From assembly GCA_017474515.1 (NCBI GenBank), contig JAFVHN010000089.1:1-33435 (forward strand): 33,435 nt of DNA. The letters run 5' to 3'. How positions within the stretch are numbered: the stretch's first letter is position 1; the number at the start of each line of letters is the position of its first letter. Below the pieces are notes generated by a model. The model had not been told where the DNA came from, did not search any database, and saw nothing but the letters and a program-made list of their open reading frames with translations. Origin of the DNA: Prevotella sp. Lineage in GTDB: Bacteria; Bacteroidota; Bacteroidia; Bacteroidales; Bacteroidaceae. Made by a program: the position numbers and the translations under genes. Below, piece by piece: positions 6,430-15,265 of this stretch.

Positions 6430-6927
6430 ATGAGTCGTAGAGTGCGCAGGGCTTTCTTGCCAGAAGATGGCGAGAGAATCATGGAAGTTTTCTCGGCTGC
6501 CAAAGCCATTATGAGGAACTCTGGCAATGCTGATCAGTGGAAAGAGGGCTACCCCTCGTTGGAAGCTGTTCAGTCGGACATTGAGCAAAACGGCAGCTAT
6601 GTGGTTGAGGACGATGGCCTTGTGGTGGCTTATTTCGCTTTTCTGCCATCTCCCGAACCTACTTACTCGACCATTTATGGTGGTGAATGGGTGGATGACG
6701 TTCTTTCCTATCATGTCATCCATCGCATTGCCAGCATACCGGAAGCTCGCCGCATCTTCAAGACCATCATTGATTTCTGTTTCTCACAAGAGCATAACAT
6801 TCGCATTGACACCCACAGGGACAACCACATCATGCAACACAATATCTTGAAGCATGGTTTCACCTATTGCGGCATCATCTACCTTGCTTCCGGTGACGAA
6901 AGGCTTGCCTATCAGAAGATAATGTAA
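6430..6927 (+). CDS. GNAT family N-acetyltransferase
   Basis: This 165-residue protein belongs to a widespread GNAT group with the pattern IMRNSGNADQWKEGYPS near residue 30, VVEDDGLVVAYFAF, then HRIASIPEARRIFKTIIDF and RIDTHRDNHIMQHNILKHGF near the C-terminus. In this group the RIDTH...N..M..LL...GF block forms the last part of the acetyl-CoA fold. The substrate is unknown. ATG at 6430 is preferred to GTG at 6424. It follows the C39-like gene by nine bases, which suggests co-expression, but no functional link is evident. Confidence 0.88.
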   Translation: MSRRVRRAFLPEDGERIMEVFSAAKAIMRNSGNADQWKEGYPSLEAVQSDIEQNGSYVVEDDGLVVAYFAFLPSPEPTYSTIYGGEWVDDVLSYHVIHRIASIPEARRIFKTIIDFCFSQEHNIRIDTHRDNHIMQHNILKHGFTYCGIIYLASGDERLAYQKIM

Positions 6928-7004
6928 AAGTCTCTTATAGCCGGTCTTTTGCATTTTTTTGTCCCGCACATTCCATGTTTGTGGGAGACCGCTGTACACT
7001 TGTT

Positions 7005-9374
7005 TTAGAAATGAACCATGGCGCCGAGTCGCAATTCAAAGGTGTTTGCCTTCACGTTGTCGTAGTATTTGTAATGCGTGCGCCGCGAATAGTAGGAGCC
7101 CGAGAGCAAGATGCTCCAGTTGCGGTCGATGTCGAACTCGGCGACGGGGTTGACAACGAGCAGTGCAGCATTTCCCTTGTCGCCCTGTGCGTTGAGGTGC
7201 AACATATCCTCCTGTGTGAGGTCCGTCAGGTCTTTCTGCTCGTAGCCCTTCCAAGTGTAGATGCGGTAATAGTGGGCGTTGAGCACGAAGCGCCCGAAAT
7301 GTCGTAGTTCCATGTGCGTTTTTGTCTTCACGCTAAATCCGCTTCCCATGTTGTAGTCGCGGTCTATGAAGCTGTAGTAGTCGCTCTTGGTGCCGCCGAG
7401 CAGTATGGCGTTGAGGAAGATGCGCTGCTCCAGGTGCGAGAGCATGCCCACCTCGGGCATTTGAATGATGGCTCCCGGCCCGAAGGCAGCCGCCTCGCTG
7501 ATGCGATAAGGCGTGAGGTCCGAACCGTCTTTTACCGGCTCAGAGTCGAAATAGTCGAAATGCTGGTAAAGGCCAAATTCCGCTTTGATGTTTTTCTTCT
7601 CAATCATCGGCGTGCTCCACAGGCGCCCCATCAGGTGTACTTGGTTGATGAGAGGCTGGTTGCTGGAGAGACCGAAGACGACTTCCGATTCAAAGTAGTC
7701 GTAGGGCGCGTTATGCTCATCCTCGTTCACGGGGTCGCCATATTTCATCGAGAAATAGAGATAAGGATTGTGCTCACCCTTGAAGAAACTGGCGTCGTCG
7801 GCCAAGTAGCGGTCGCCCATGGAAAAGGAGATTTCCACGGGGTTGCGGTTGTAGTCGTGGTAACGATAATGGTTGTGCCGGACTGTCCATGCGTCGCCGG
7901 TTGCCATGCGCTTCAGCGCCCCCATGGGGTTGAACACTGCCGCCCCCAGTTCTCGCCAGAAGCGTGGCCATCCCCGTTTTGAGTCATCGAGGATGATGCG
8001 GCTTATGCGGTTGGTGATTTCGCCGATGCAGATGCCGCCCATGGTGGTGGCAATAAGGTCGTTGATGGCTGGCGGCTCGCGTTCGCCAAGAAATTCCCAT
8101 TCCAGCGAGCCTAGCATGGCGTAGGGTGCTGATTCCCAAAACGTGAGGCCTTGTGAGCGGGCCGAATTGAAGTAGAGGTTGCCATGATAGGGGTGCATGA
8201 ACAGATTCGTGGAAAACTGGTCGTTGTCCCATACGAAGCCATTTTTGAAGTTGTCGCCCCAGGTGTTCAGCGTGGTTTGTGCGAAGTCCGCATTGAGGGC
8301 AAAGCGGTCGAAGCAGTGAACGAAGACGTTTACGCCCGTCACCTGAGCCAGTGCCCACCAAGGGTGTTTCTTGCCCAGTCCCGGTGCCATCAGCGAATCG
8401 GCGGGCGATTGTTCCTCGCTCCTGTGTACCACGGCCGTTTGGCGGTTCATGTTGTGCGGGTAGCGGAAAGTCAGCCCGGCCTCGGCCAGCATGCGGTGGC
8501 GATAGCTTTTTTCATGGTGATAGTAGCGGGTGTCGCCGAAGCCAACCGAAGCAAACAATCCCATGTTTCGCGTCAGCTGGTAGTCGGCATTCAGGCGTGC
8601 CTGCACCGAGAAGAGCCGCGAAGGCCCCTCGTCGCTCCTTTTCTTGAAAGTCTCAATGTGGAAGTATCCGATGTCGGCGCCGATTGAGAATTTTGGCGTG
8701 AGCTGTGCATATTGCCCCAGACGGTAGAATACTGCCCCCGAGAAATCTTCGTCGAACCCCATGTAATGCGTTCCCAGGCCGATGATGTTGTAGGTGCTGC
8801 GGTTGCGGAAACGGATGGCGGAGTTCAGTTTTGAACTGGTGCCGAAGAACCCCATCACGTCGATGGTGGTTGCGGGGCTCACGTTCACCAGGCCTATCTT
8901 CCGGCCTTCGGTATCCTTCGAATAATTAAGTATTCCCACCTGCCATCCCCTGGGGTGCGAGGTTGCCACGTTGAACACTCCCACCTGCCATCCGTTCAGC
9001 TGGTCGGCATAGTTGTAGGCTCCCACCTGGAGGCCTTTCATGTCGCCCGACGATACGTTGAGCAGTGCGGCCGCCTGCATGCCGCTTTCCACGCCCATCG
9101 AAATGTTGGTGACGCCACTGAGCTGTGCTCCCCGCATCGGCGATGATGAAATGTTTGAGAAGCCCGACAACTGCAGTCCCCTTACGTTCCTGGCGTAGTT
9201 CGAGATCATGTTGGCCTGCACGCCTTTCAGCGTGTCGGTGTTGCTGGTCACGCCAATGCTGAGGTTCGTAACATGGGTGGTGTCTTCCCGATGGCTTTTC
9301 CCAATGTCGATGGCGATGCCATGCTGTGCATAGGCCGTTGAGACGGCCAAGGTGGCAAGGAGGCTGGCGGCCAT
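7005..9374 (-). CDS. DUF3943 outer-membrane protein with N-terminal surface repeats
   Basis: From the ATG at 9374 this is a 789-residue protein with a short signal peptide ending STAYAQ. The first 200 residues hold about ten degenerate strands of the form GxQxSGxxN/GWQVGxxN, like the LA_2272-type surface repeats. A beta-rich middle follows. The region with DNDQFSTNLFMHPYHG, YFNSARSQG and TTMGGICIGEI is the DUF3943 signature. The rest resembles an outer-membrane beta-barrel and ends in Phe (LGAMVHF). The frame extends upstream to 9503, but those codons are built from the local repeat DNA and are unlikely to be translated. It lies 142 bases downstream of pfkA on the same strand. The function is unknown; probably outer membrane. 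Confidence 0.8.
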   Translation of the reverse strand: MAASLLATLAVSTAYAQHGIAIDIGKSHREDTTHVTNLSIGVTSNTDTLKGVQANMISNYARNVRGLQLSGFSNISSSPMRGAQLSGVTNISMGVESGMQAAALLNVSSGDMKGLQVGAYNYADQLNGWQVGVFNVATSHPRGWQVGILNYSKDTEGRKIGLVNVSPATTIDVMGFFGTSSKLNSAIRFRNRSTYNIIGLGTHYMGFDEDFSGAVFYRLGQYAQLTPKFSIGADIGYFHIETFKKRSDEGPSRLFSVQARLNADYQLTRNMGLFASVGFGDTRYYHHEKSYRHRMLAEAGLTFRYPHNMNRQTAVVHRSEEQSPADSLMAPGLGKKHPWWALAQVTGVNVFVHCFDRFALNADFAQTTLNTWGDNFKNGFVWDNDQFSTNLFMHPYHGNLYFNSARSQGLTFWESAPYAMLGSLEWEFLGEREPPAINDLIATTMGGICIGEITNRISRIILDDSKRGWPRFWRELGAAVFNPMGALKRMATGDAWTVRHNHYRYHDYNRNPVEISFSMGDRYLADDASFFKGEHNPYLYFSMKYGDPVNEDEHNAPYDYFESEVVFGLSSNQPLINQVHLMGRLWSTPMIEKKNIKAEFGLYQHFDYFDSEPVKDGSDLTPYRISEAAAFGPGAIIQMPEVGMLSHLEQRIFLNAILLGGTKSDYYSFIDRDYNMGSGFSVKTKTHMELRHFGRFVLNAHYYRIYTWKGYEQKDLTDLTQEDMLHLNAQGDKGNAALLVVNPVAEFDIDRNWSILLSGSYYSRRTHYKYYDNVKANTFELRLGAMVHF

Positions 9375-9408
9375 CTTTTTAAGTGAAGAGTGAAAAGTGA
9401 AGAGTGAG

Positions 9409-9445
9409 GGCCTCCCTCTTATCCTCACTTGGGGGGGAGACTTGG
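9409..9445 (-). repeat. Partial copy of the paired G/C-hairpin intergenic repeat
   Basis: Read on the minus strand this contains CTCCCCCCCAAGTGAGG and AGAGGGAGGCC, followed by a TTCACTCTTCACTTTTC tract. It is a degraded copy of the repeat seen in better form at 15797, 25449, 30523 and 31751. It separates pfkA from the DUF3943 gene and creates the false N-terminal extension of the latter. Confidence 0.5.
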
Positions 9446-9516
9446 CGGTGTCATAACTCATAACTAAGAATTCATAACTAAAAGTGCCTTTTTCATTTAT
9501 CATTTAGCGTAGCGCA

Positions 9517-10494
9517 TTAAATGCTAAGTTCGTCGAGCACCCTGATGAGGCGTTTGTCGAAACGCTTGTCGGTGCGTATGCACTCGCTGAAAGGCACATA
9601 TACGATTTCGTTGTTTCGGTAGCCCACCATGATGTTCCGCTGCCCTTGCATAATGGCCTGCACGGCTCCCACGCCCATGCAGCTGGCAATGATGCGGTCG
9701 CGTGCCGACGGGCTTCCTCCGCGTTGCAGGTGTCCGAGAATTGACACGCGCACGTCGAACCCCGGGAACTCGTTTTTCACGCGGTCGGCGTAGTAGAGTG
9801 CGCCGCATTTGGGACTTTCCGACACGATGACGATGCACGACTTCTTCGACTTGCGAATGCCTCGGCCCATGAATTGGGCCAGCTGGTCCACGTCGGTGGC
9901 CTCTTCGGGCACGATGGCCGCCTCGGCACCGCAGGCGATGGCGCAATTTTGTGCCAGGAACCCCGCGTCGCGGCCCATCACCTCAATGAAGAAGATGCGC
10001 TCGTGGGAGTTGGCGGTGTCGCGGATGCGGTCCACGCACTCCGTGATGGTGTTCATCGTTGTGTCGTAACCGATGGTTGCATCGGTGCCATAAAGGTCGT
10101 TGTCGATGGTGCCGGGAAGGCCAATCACGGGGAAGTCGAACTCCATGCCGAAGTCGCGGGCTCCCGCCAGCGAGCCGTTGCCGCCGATGACCACCAGTGC
10201 GTCAATCTCCTCTTTTTGGCAGGTCTCGTAGGCTTTCTCCCTGCCCTCGGGGGTGGCGAACTCCTTGCTTCGGGCGGTCTTGAGGATGGTGCCGCCGCGG
10301 GTGATAATTCCCGAGACGTCCTCGGTGGAGAAGCTTTTCACCTCGCCCTTGATGAGGCCGTCGTAGCCCCTGTAGATACCTTTGATGTTGAAACCGTTGC
10401 AAATGCCCGACCGCGTCACGGCGCGGATGGCTGCATTCATGCCGGGAGCATCGCCGCCGGATGTCAGAATGCCGATAGTCTTAATTTTGCCCAT
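9517..10494 (-). CDS. pfkA: ATP-dependent 6-phosphofructokinase
   Basis: The enzyme has 325 residues, the normal bacterial length (about 320). It phosphorylates fructose 6-phosphate to fructose 1,6-bisphosphate, the committed step of glycolysis, in the cytoplasm. Seen: [14 protein letters not shown] (residues 11-24) for nucleotide binding, the catalytic PGTIDND (127-133), [11 protein letters not shown], and the substrate-binding [13 protein letters not shown] near residue 254. One oddity is GGNGS at 104-108, where E. coli PfkA has GGDGS with the Mg-binding Asp103. The Gly after it, which goes with ATP rather than pyrophosphate use, is kept. The start at 10494 is supported by the family N-terminus. 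Confidence 0.95.
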   Translation of the reverse strand: MGKIKTIGILTSGGDAPGMNAAIRAVTRSGICNGFNIKGIYRGYDGLIKGEVKSFSTEDVSGIITRGGTILKTARSKEFATPEGREKAYETCQKEEIDALVVIGGNGSLAGARDFGMEFDFPVIGLPGTIDNDLYGTDATIGYDTTMNTITECVDRIRDTANSHERIFFIEVMGRDAGFLAQNCAIACGAEAAIVPEEATDVDQLAQFMGRGIRKSKKSCIVIVSESPKCGALYYADRVKNEFPGFDVRVSILGHLQRGGSPSARDRIIASCMGVGAVQAIMQGQRNIMVGYRNNEIVYVPFSECIRTDKRFDKRLIRVLDELSI

Positions 10495-10524
10495 TAAAAT
10501 GATATTTTTGTTATTTTTTACTTA

Positions 10525-10700
10525 AGGAGTTTAGGAGTTTAGACGCTTGTAGGGACATACTTTATGTATGTCCGCTCTATCCATCACATGAATTTCGGAC
10601 TACATGGCGGCAGCAAATTCTTCACTCTTCACTCTTCACTTAAAAATTTTCTTCACTCTTCACTTAAAACATTCTTCACTTAAAAACTCATCACTCATAA
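10525..10700 (+). repeat. Intergenic repeat cluster between pfkA and the subtilase gene
   Basis: The gap carries three kinds of repeat. First is the GGAGTTTAGGAGTTTAGACG motif (10526-10545). Second is a perfect hairpin GGACATAC-TTTAT-GTATGTCC at 10553-10573, preceded by GTAG. Third is an array of TTCACTCTTCACTTAAAA units (about 10620-10690). Nothing resembling a gene is present. A palindrome AAAAGAGT-T-ACTCTTTT (10703-10719) abuts the subtilase stop codon and might end its transcript. Confidence 0.65.
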
Positions 10701-10718
10701 CTAAAAGAGTTACTCTTT

Positions 10719-12821
10719 TCACTCCACAATAAATTTCTGCCCGTCCTTGACATAGATGCCGCGGGTGGGAACCGTAATGCGACGGCCCTGCAGGTCATGG
10801 ATGATGCCGCGGCCCTTGGTGGCTGTTTCGTGGATGCCCCTTACGGCTGTCGTTGCCAGGATGTATTCAATGCCTTGTGCGGCATTGATTTTGCCATAGC
10901 CCCAGCGCACGGGGTCGTGGGCGGTGAAATTGTCGTTGTCGGCCGTCTGGCGCAGCACTTCCTTCACGTCGTCGGTTGTCAGTGCGGGGTTGGCCTGCAG
11001 CCAGCACGCCACGATGCCGCTCACCACGGGGCATGCCATCGACGTGCCGGTCTCTGCCGTGTAGGGGTATCCCTGCCACAGCATCCCGTCGAGCACGTTC
11101 TCGCCCTCCGACAGGACATAGTGGTTCATCGCCGACACCACGTTGACGCCCGGTGCGCTGACCAGGGGTTGCGTGATGTCGTTGAACGACGTGCCGTAGC
11201 TGGAGAACCAGGCGTAGTCGCCCAGGGTGTAATCTTCTTCGTCGTCTTCCGTTGGTGAACCGTCATAGCTGCGGTAGTCGGTGTTGACGCAATAGGCGCC
11301 CACGCTGATTACGCCGGGCGTGCAAGTCCAGTCGCCTGCCGACATCTCGTTGTCGCCAATCACTTGTCCCGGCAGCTCGAAGAAGTTGAAGCCGCCGAAG
11401 CTGTCCCACATGTCGATTTCGGTGCCTGCGGAGCCCGACACCGTGAGCTGGAAGAGGCAGAGCCCTTTGAACGTGCCTTCCATCATTGTCTGGAACGCCA
11501 GTTTGCCGTCGCCGTTGTCAAAGGCGGCAATGTCCAGGTCGCCGGTGAAGTATTTTGCCATGGTTGCATCGTCGTCGCTGTTGAGGGTGAAAATGAGCGG
11601 CTCGCAGCCTGGGGTGGCGGTGTATTCCTCCGTACTCCACACCTCTTTCGTCCTGCCGGTGAATTGGTTGATGGTCACCAGGCTGACCTTTATGCCCAGG
11701 CGGTCGCCGGTGCGTGTGTAGCCCACGGTCTCGTCCGAGATGACATAGTCGTCGCCCTCTTCCATAAATGCCAGCACGGTCTTTACCGAACTGTCGGTTT
11801 CGGTGAATTTCTTATAAAGGTGGATGGGGTAGCCGCCCTCGTTGCCTGCCGACATGACGGGGATGATGGACGTGGAGGCCGCCTCGATGGCCTCGGGCGC
11901 GGTGCCGGTGCCGTTGTGGGGGCCCAAGTGGCTGTTGAGGCTTCCGCTGAACACCATGGGCTTGCCGCTTTGGCGGGCGTAGGCGGTGGCGAACGACAGC
12001 ACCAGTTCGATGATGTCATTCTCGTCTTCCAGATAGGCCGACATGGCCTCATCGTCAATATCCTCATCAAGGCCTATGTACACGATGTCGGCCTCGGGGG
12101 CCATTCCGCCGAAGCCCATCGGCGAGAGGGAGCCGGCTGCGATGCCTGTGGTGTGTGAGCCGTGATATTCGTCGCTGGTGTCGGTGGTCAGGGTGGCAAT
12201 CAGTTCCGGCGTGTCGTAGATGGAGCCGGGAAACTCTATCGTGCCGGCTTCGGGGTCTTCGATGGTGAATTTCTTCCCGCTTTCGTCGCCTATCATGAAT
12301 ACGCACTTGAAGCGCGAGTTGCCCTCCGCATCCTTGAAGGCAGGGTGCTGGAAGTCCATGCCGTTGTCGAATATGCAGAGTGTGACGTCGCGCCCCGTGA
12401 AGGGTGTTGCCATGGCTGCCGTCGGGCCGTTGATGCGTCCTACGCCCGTTTCGTTGCGCGTGATGTCGGTCTTCCATTTCCCCTTGTGGCCGATGTCGAT
12501 GCGCTGCACGCCCTTGATGCCCTGAATGGCGTCGAGCCGGTCTGTAGGGATGTTGATAATGGCCTGCTGGCCGATGCGGCCTTGAATCTTGGCACCGGCG
12601 GCGCGCAGCTGGTCGAAGGTCTCGCGGGCGTTCTCCTCAGCCACCTTTACCACCAGCGTGGTGCGTTGGCGGGCGGGAGCCATGGCCGGGCCGTTGTCGA
12701 GACGGGCTACCTTTGCCTTTTGCCGGGCTATCTTCATCCTGGCTTGTGGCGTAATGGTTCCCTGTGCCATCATTGCAAGGCAGACGGCGCACATCATCAT
12801 CATGACAGAAAATCTTTTCAT
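10719..12821 (-). CDS. Secreted S8 (subtilisin-like) serine protease, likely type IX secretion cargo
   Basis: The protein has 700 residues. A signal peptide (residues 1-20, ending AMMAQ) is followed by a propeptide-like region. The S8 triad is visible: Asp152 in FDNGMDFQHP, His220 in HGSHTTGIAAG, and Ser594 in GTSMACPVVSG, with the oxyanion Asn327 in MSAGNEGG. A large insert (about residues 331-500) separates Asn from Ser, as in lactocepin-like subtilases. The C-terminus, with IHDLQGRRITVPTRGIYV followed by DGQKFIVE, resembles the short Prevotella form of the type IX sorting tail, suggesting export to the surface or medium. A PorE-like protein is encoded at 20335-22395. The probable role is protein degradation for nutrition. 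Confidence 0.9.
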   Translation of the reverse strand: MKRFSVMMMMCAVCLAMMAQGTITPQARMKIARQKAKVARLDNGPAMAPARQRTTLVVKVAEENARETFDQLRAAGAKIQGRIGQQAIINIPTDRLDAIQGIKGVQRIDIGHKGKWKTDITRNETGVGRINGPTAAMATPFTGRDVTLCIFDNGMDFQHPAFKDAEGNSRFKCVFMIGDESGKKFTIEDPEAGTIEFPGSIYDTPELIATLTTDTSDEYHGSHTTGIAAGSLSPMGFGGMAPEADIVYIGLDEDIDDEAMSAYLEDENDIIELVLSFATAYARQSGKPMVFSGSLNSHLGPHNGTGTAPEAIEAASTSIIPVMSAGNEGGYPIHLYKKFTETDSSVKTVLAFMEEGDDYVISDETVGYTRTGDRLGIKVSLVTINQFTGRTKEVWSTEEYTATPGCEPLIFTLNSDDDATMAKYFTGDLDIAAFDNGDGKLAFQTMMEGTFKGLCLFQLTVSGSAGTEIDMWDSFGGFNFFELPGQVIGDNEMSAGDWTCTPGVISVGAYCVNTDYRSYDGSPTEDDEEDYTLGDYAWFSSYGTSFNDITQPLVSAPGVNVVSAMNHYVLSEGENVLDGMLWQGYPYTAETGTSMACPVVSGIVACWLQANPALTTDDVKEVLRQTADNDNFTAHDPVRWGYGKINAAQGIEYILATTAVRGIHETATKGRGIIHDLQGRRITVPTRGIYVKDGQKFIVE

Positions 12822-12897
12822 CTTGTTTCTATTTTTTTAAGGTTAAACATTATCTCTTGAAAAAAGTGAAAAACCTTTGCTTTTACCATTCATTTTT

Positions 12898-12975
12898 TAG
12901 GAGTTTAGGAGTTTAGACGATACTGATGGCGGCAGCAAATTTTTCACTCTTCACTCTTCACTTAAAACACTCTTC
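12898..12975 (+). repeat. Intergenic repeat (GGAGTTTAGACG motif plus TTCACT tract)
   Basis: This gap between the patatin-like gene and the subtilase holds TAGGAGTTTAGGAGTTTAGA, ATACTGATGGCGGCAGCAAA and then TTCACTCTTCACTCTTCACT. It is the same composite as at 25923-26045. No gene is seen. Confidence 0.6.
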
Positions 12976-12980
12976 ACTTG

Positions 12981-15215
12981 TCAGAACTCAAAGCCGAGGT
13001 TCACATAGACATAGGGCTTCTTGGTGCGGTTGCTGTAGCCCAAAGTGGCACCTACGGGGCCGAACATGGTGTTGAGGTAATAGGCCACCTGTCCGCCTAA
13101 GAGCGTCTTGTGGTCAAGCAGCTCCCCGAGCTTTGCTGCCTCCTGGGCGCCGGCCACGCGCAGCAGCACATAGTTGTTGGTGCCGATGCGTTGCTGGGCC
13201 TGCAGCTGTGCGGCCACGAACTGGTGGTCCACATATTCTATGTTGCCAACGCCGGCGAAGGGCATCTGCTGCTCCACATAGTGGCTGAACCATTCGCCGC
13301 CGATGGTGTTGCCGAAGACGGCGGGAACGTTGGCGCCGAACAGCAGCCGCCCATATAACATGGGTTGCAGGGTGAAGCGGCGGCCCTTGGTGAACGACAT
13401 TCGCCAGTGGGCATTGACTTCGCTCGTGCCCGGCTTGTTGTCGAGTCCTGCGAAATTGTTGGTGATATAGGCATATTCGGCCTTGAAGCGTGCGCCGCGG
13501 GTGGGGAAATACCAGTTGTCTTCGCTATTGTAGTTCATCAGGGCGCGATAGCTGTAGAAATGTTCGTTCTTCAGGGTGACGTCCTTGGAATGTTCCGCCT
13601 CCAGCTTGTTGCGGTAGTGCATGTAGTCCCATCGCAGGCCCATCTGGATGGTGAAGTGTAGCACGCTGAACTTCACCGGCGATAGCTCGGCCTGGAACTG
13701 GTTGTAGAGGATGCTGTAGCCGCGGTCGCCGTTGACATACACGTCAACGTCGTTGCGCCGGAAGGTGTAGGAGAGGGAGGGGCTTGTGAAGCTCCTTGGA
13801 TGCACGGTAAGTTCGCCGCGGGCCATCAGCCGCTTGCCCAGCCTGAGGGTGGCATCAACGTCCATCGGCATCCGAGCTTTGATGGGGAAGTCGGCGCCCA
13901 CCTGCACGGCGGCGTGCTCCTCGTTGTCGTAGCGAAGTCCTACATGCGCCTGGTTGGTCTTGCGGTGGCCTGCCGTGAGGATGACGCGCACGCCATTTCC
14001 GTCGGGCACCAGCCGACATTCGGCGGTCTGGTAGAACAGGTCCACGCGCATGGAGGTGGTGAGTTGTTGCTCGCGTTTCACGTCTATGCTGTCGTGGCTC
14101 CCGTCGGTGTTTTTTTCCAAATGGAATTTCTGGCGCAAGAAGCGCTCGTCCTGAGGTGTCATGTTTTCGAAGACATAGGCCGTGACGCGTTGCTTGTCCG
14201 TCATCACCGTAGGATTTTTGGGGTAGAGCAGGGCAGGGCGGAAGGAGTCGTCGATGCCGATGCGCTTTTTCAGGGCCATCAGTTCGTCCCAGTGCTTCAT
14301 GGCTTCCTCGTCGCCGCGGCGAATAAGCGTGTCGATGGCCGCGGCGGAGAAGCTGGCGGCGTTGTAGCCCTTTGTGTCAACCTGCATGTGAACGTCGGTA
14401 ATGGCCAGGTTGTCGTCGTATTTGTTCTTACAATTCACGTCGATAATCTGGCTCAAGATGCTCATGGTGCCTCCTATTTCGTCGGCGTTTTTCGGGTCGC
14501 CCTGCACGGTGACGCCGATGACGATGTCGGCACCCATCTGGCGCGCGATGTCGGCTGGGTAGTTGTTTTTCAATCCCCCGTCAACCAGCACCATGTCGCC
14601 GATTCTCACGGGCGAGAAGGCAGCGGGGATGGCCATCGAGGCTCGCATGGCGATGGGCAGGCGGCCGCCGTGGAAAACGTATTCCGAGTTGTCGATGACG
14701 TTTGTGGCCACGCAGGCAAAGGGAATGGGCAGGTCGCGCGAGAAATCGAGCGAGTCGGTGAAGCCCACGCAAAGCTGCTGGAACAATTCCGCCAGGTTCT
14801 TGCCCTGTATGATGCCGCCGTCGTTGTAGTTGCGCTTGCCGATGGTGATGCCGCGGGTGAAGACGTAGGTGTTCTGCTTCTTCCTGTCGGCGAGGCTCTG
14901 CTTGGTCATGTCTTCCTTGTCGGTGATGACATAGCTCCAGTCCTGCACCCTCACCATCGAGTCGAGCGAGTTGGCGTTGTAGCCGATGGCATAGAGCCCG
15001 CCGACGATGCTGCCCATCGACGTTCCGGTGATGATGTCGATGGGGATTCCGGCCCGTTCAATCACTTTCAGTGCCCCGATATGTGCCATGCCTTTTGCAC
15101 CGCCGCCGCTAAGCACCACGGCCACTTTCTTGCGGTTGACAACCGGTCCGACGCTCTGGGCATCGGCAACACCCGTCATCATCATGGCAATGAGCAATAA
15201 CAGAATCTTTTTCAT
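12981..15215 (-). CDS. Patatin-like phospholipase with C-terminal beta-barrel (type Vd-like)
   Basis: From the ATG at 15215 this is a 744-residue protein with the signal peptide MKKILLLLIAMMMTGVADAQ. The patatin domain shows the oxyanion loop SGGGAKG (36-42), nucleophile Ser66 in GTSMGS, and catalytic Asp212 in VDGGLKNNYP. After about residue 310 comes a POTRA-like linker (TDKQRVTAYVFENMTPQDE). A beta-strand-rich half then ends YVYVNLGFEF, with the terminal Phe typical of BamA/Omp85-family barrels. The order patatin, POTRA, barrel is that of PlpD-type (type Vd) autotransporters, so the lipase would be carried through the outer membrane by its own barrel. The longer frame to 15269 is less likely because the signal peptide starts at 15215. 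msrA lies 50 bases upstream. Confidence 0.9.
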   Translation of the reverse strand: MKKILLLLIAMMMTGVADAQSVGPVVNRKKVAVVLSGGGAKGMAHIGALKVIERAGIPIDIITGTSMGSIVGGLYAIGYNANSLDSMVRVQDWSYVITDKEDMTKQSLADRKKQNTYVFTRGITIGKRNYNDGGIIQGKNLAELFQQLCVGFTDSLDFSRDLPIPFACVATNVIDNSEYVFHGGRLPIAMRASMAIPAAFSPVRIGDMVLVDGGLKNNYPADIARQMGADIVIGVTVQGDPKNADEIGGTMSILSQIIDVNCKNKYDDNLAITDVHMQVDTKGYNAASFSAAAIDTLIRRGDEEAMKHWDELMALKKRIGIDDSFRPALLYPKNPTVMTDKQRVTAYVFENMTPQDERFLRQKFHLEKNTDGSHDSIDVKREQQLTTSMRVDLFYQTAECRLVPDGNGVRVILTAGHRKTNQAHVGLRYDNEEHAAVQVGADFPIKARMPMDVDATLRLGKRLMARGELTVHPRSFTSPSLSYTFRRNDVDVYVNGDRGYSILYNQFQAELSPVKFSVLHFTIQMGLRWDYMHYRNKLEAEHSKDVTLKNEHFYSYRALMNYNSEDNWYFPTRGARFKAEYAYITNNFAGLDNKPGTSEVNAHWRMSFTKGRRFTLQPMLYGRLLFGANVPAVFGNTIGGEWFSHYVEQQMPFAGVGNIEYVDHQFVAAQLQAQQRIGTNNYVLLRVAGAQEAAKLGELLDHKTLLGGQVAYYLNTMFGPVGATLGYSNRTKKPYVYVNLGFEF

Positions 15216-15265
15216 TCTTTCCGTATTATGGGAGCCGACATTAAAAGATGGTATTTCATGAAAAA

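Noticed and set aside
9375-9503. N-terminal extension of the DUF3943 protein
   Set aside because: The codons come from the G/C-hairpin repeat, the TTCACT tract and AGTTATGA units that also occur in non-coding gaps.
9517-10494. Pyrophosphate-dependent phosphofructokinase
   Set aside because: The residue after GGN is Gly rather than the Asp typical of PPi enzymes, and the length is that of ATP-dependent PfkA.
13800-15200. 466-codon open frame on the plus strand
   Set aside because: It is antisense to the patatin-barrel gene, and the His/Val/Gly-rich translation shows no motifs.
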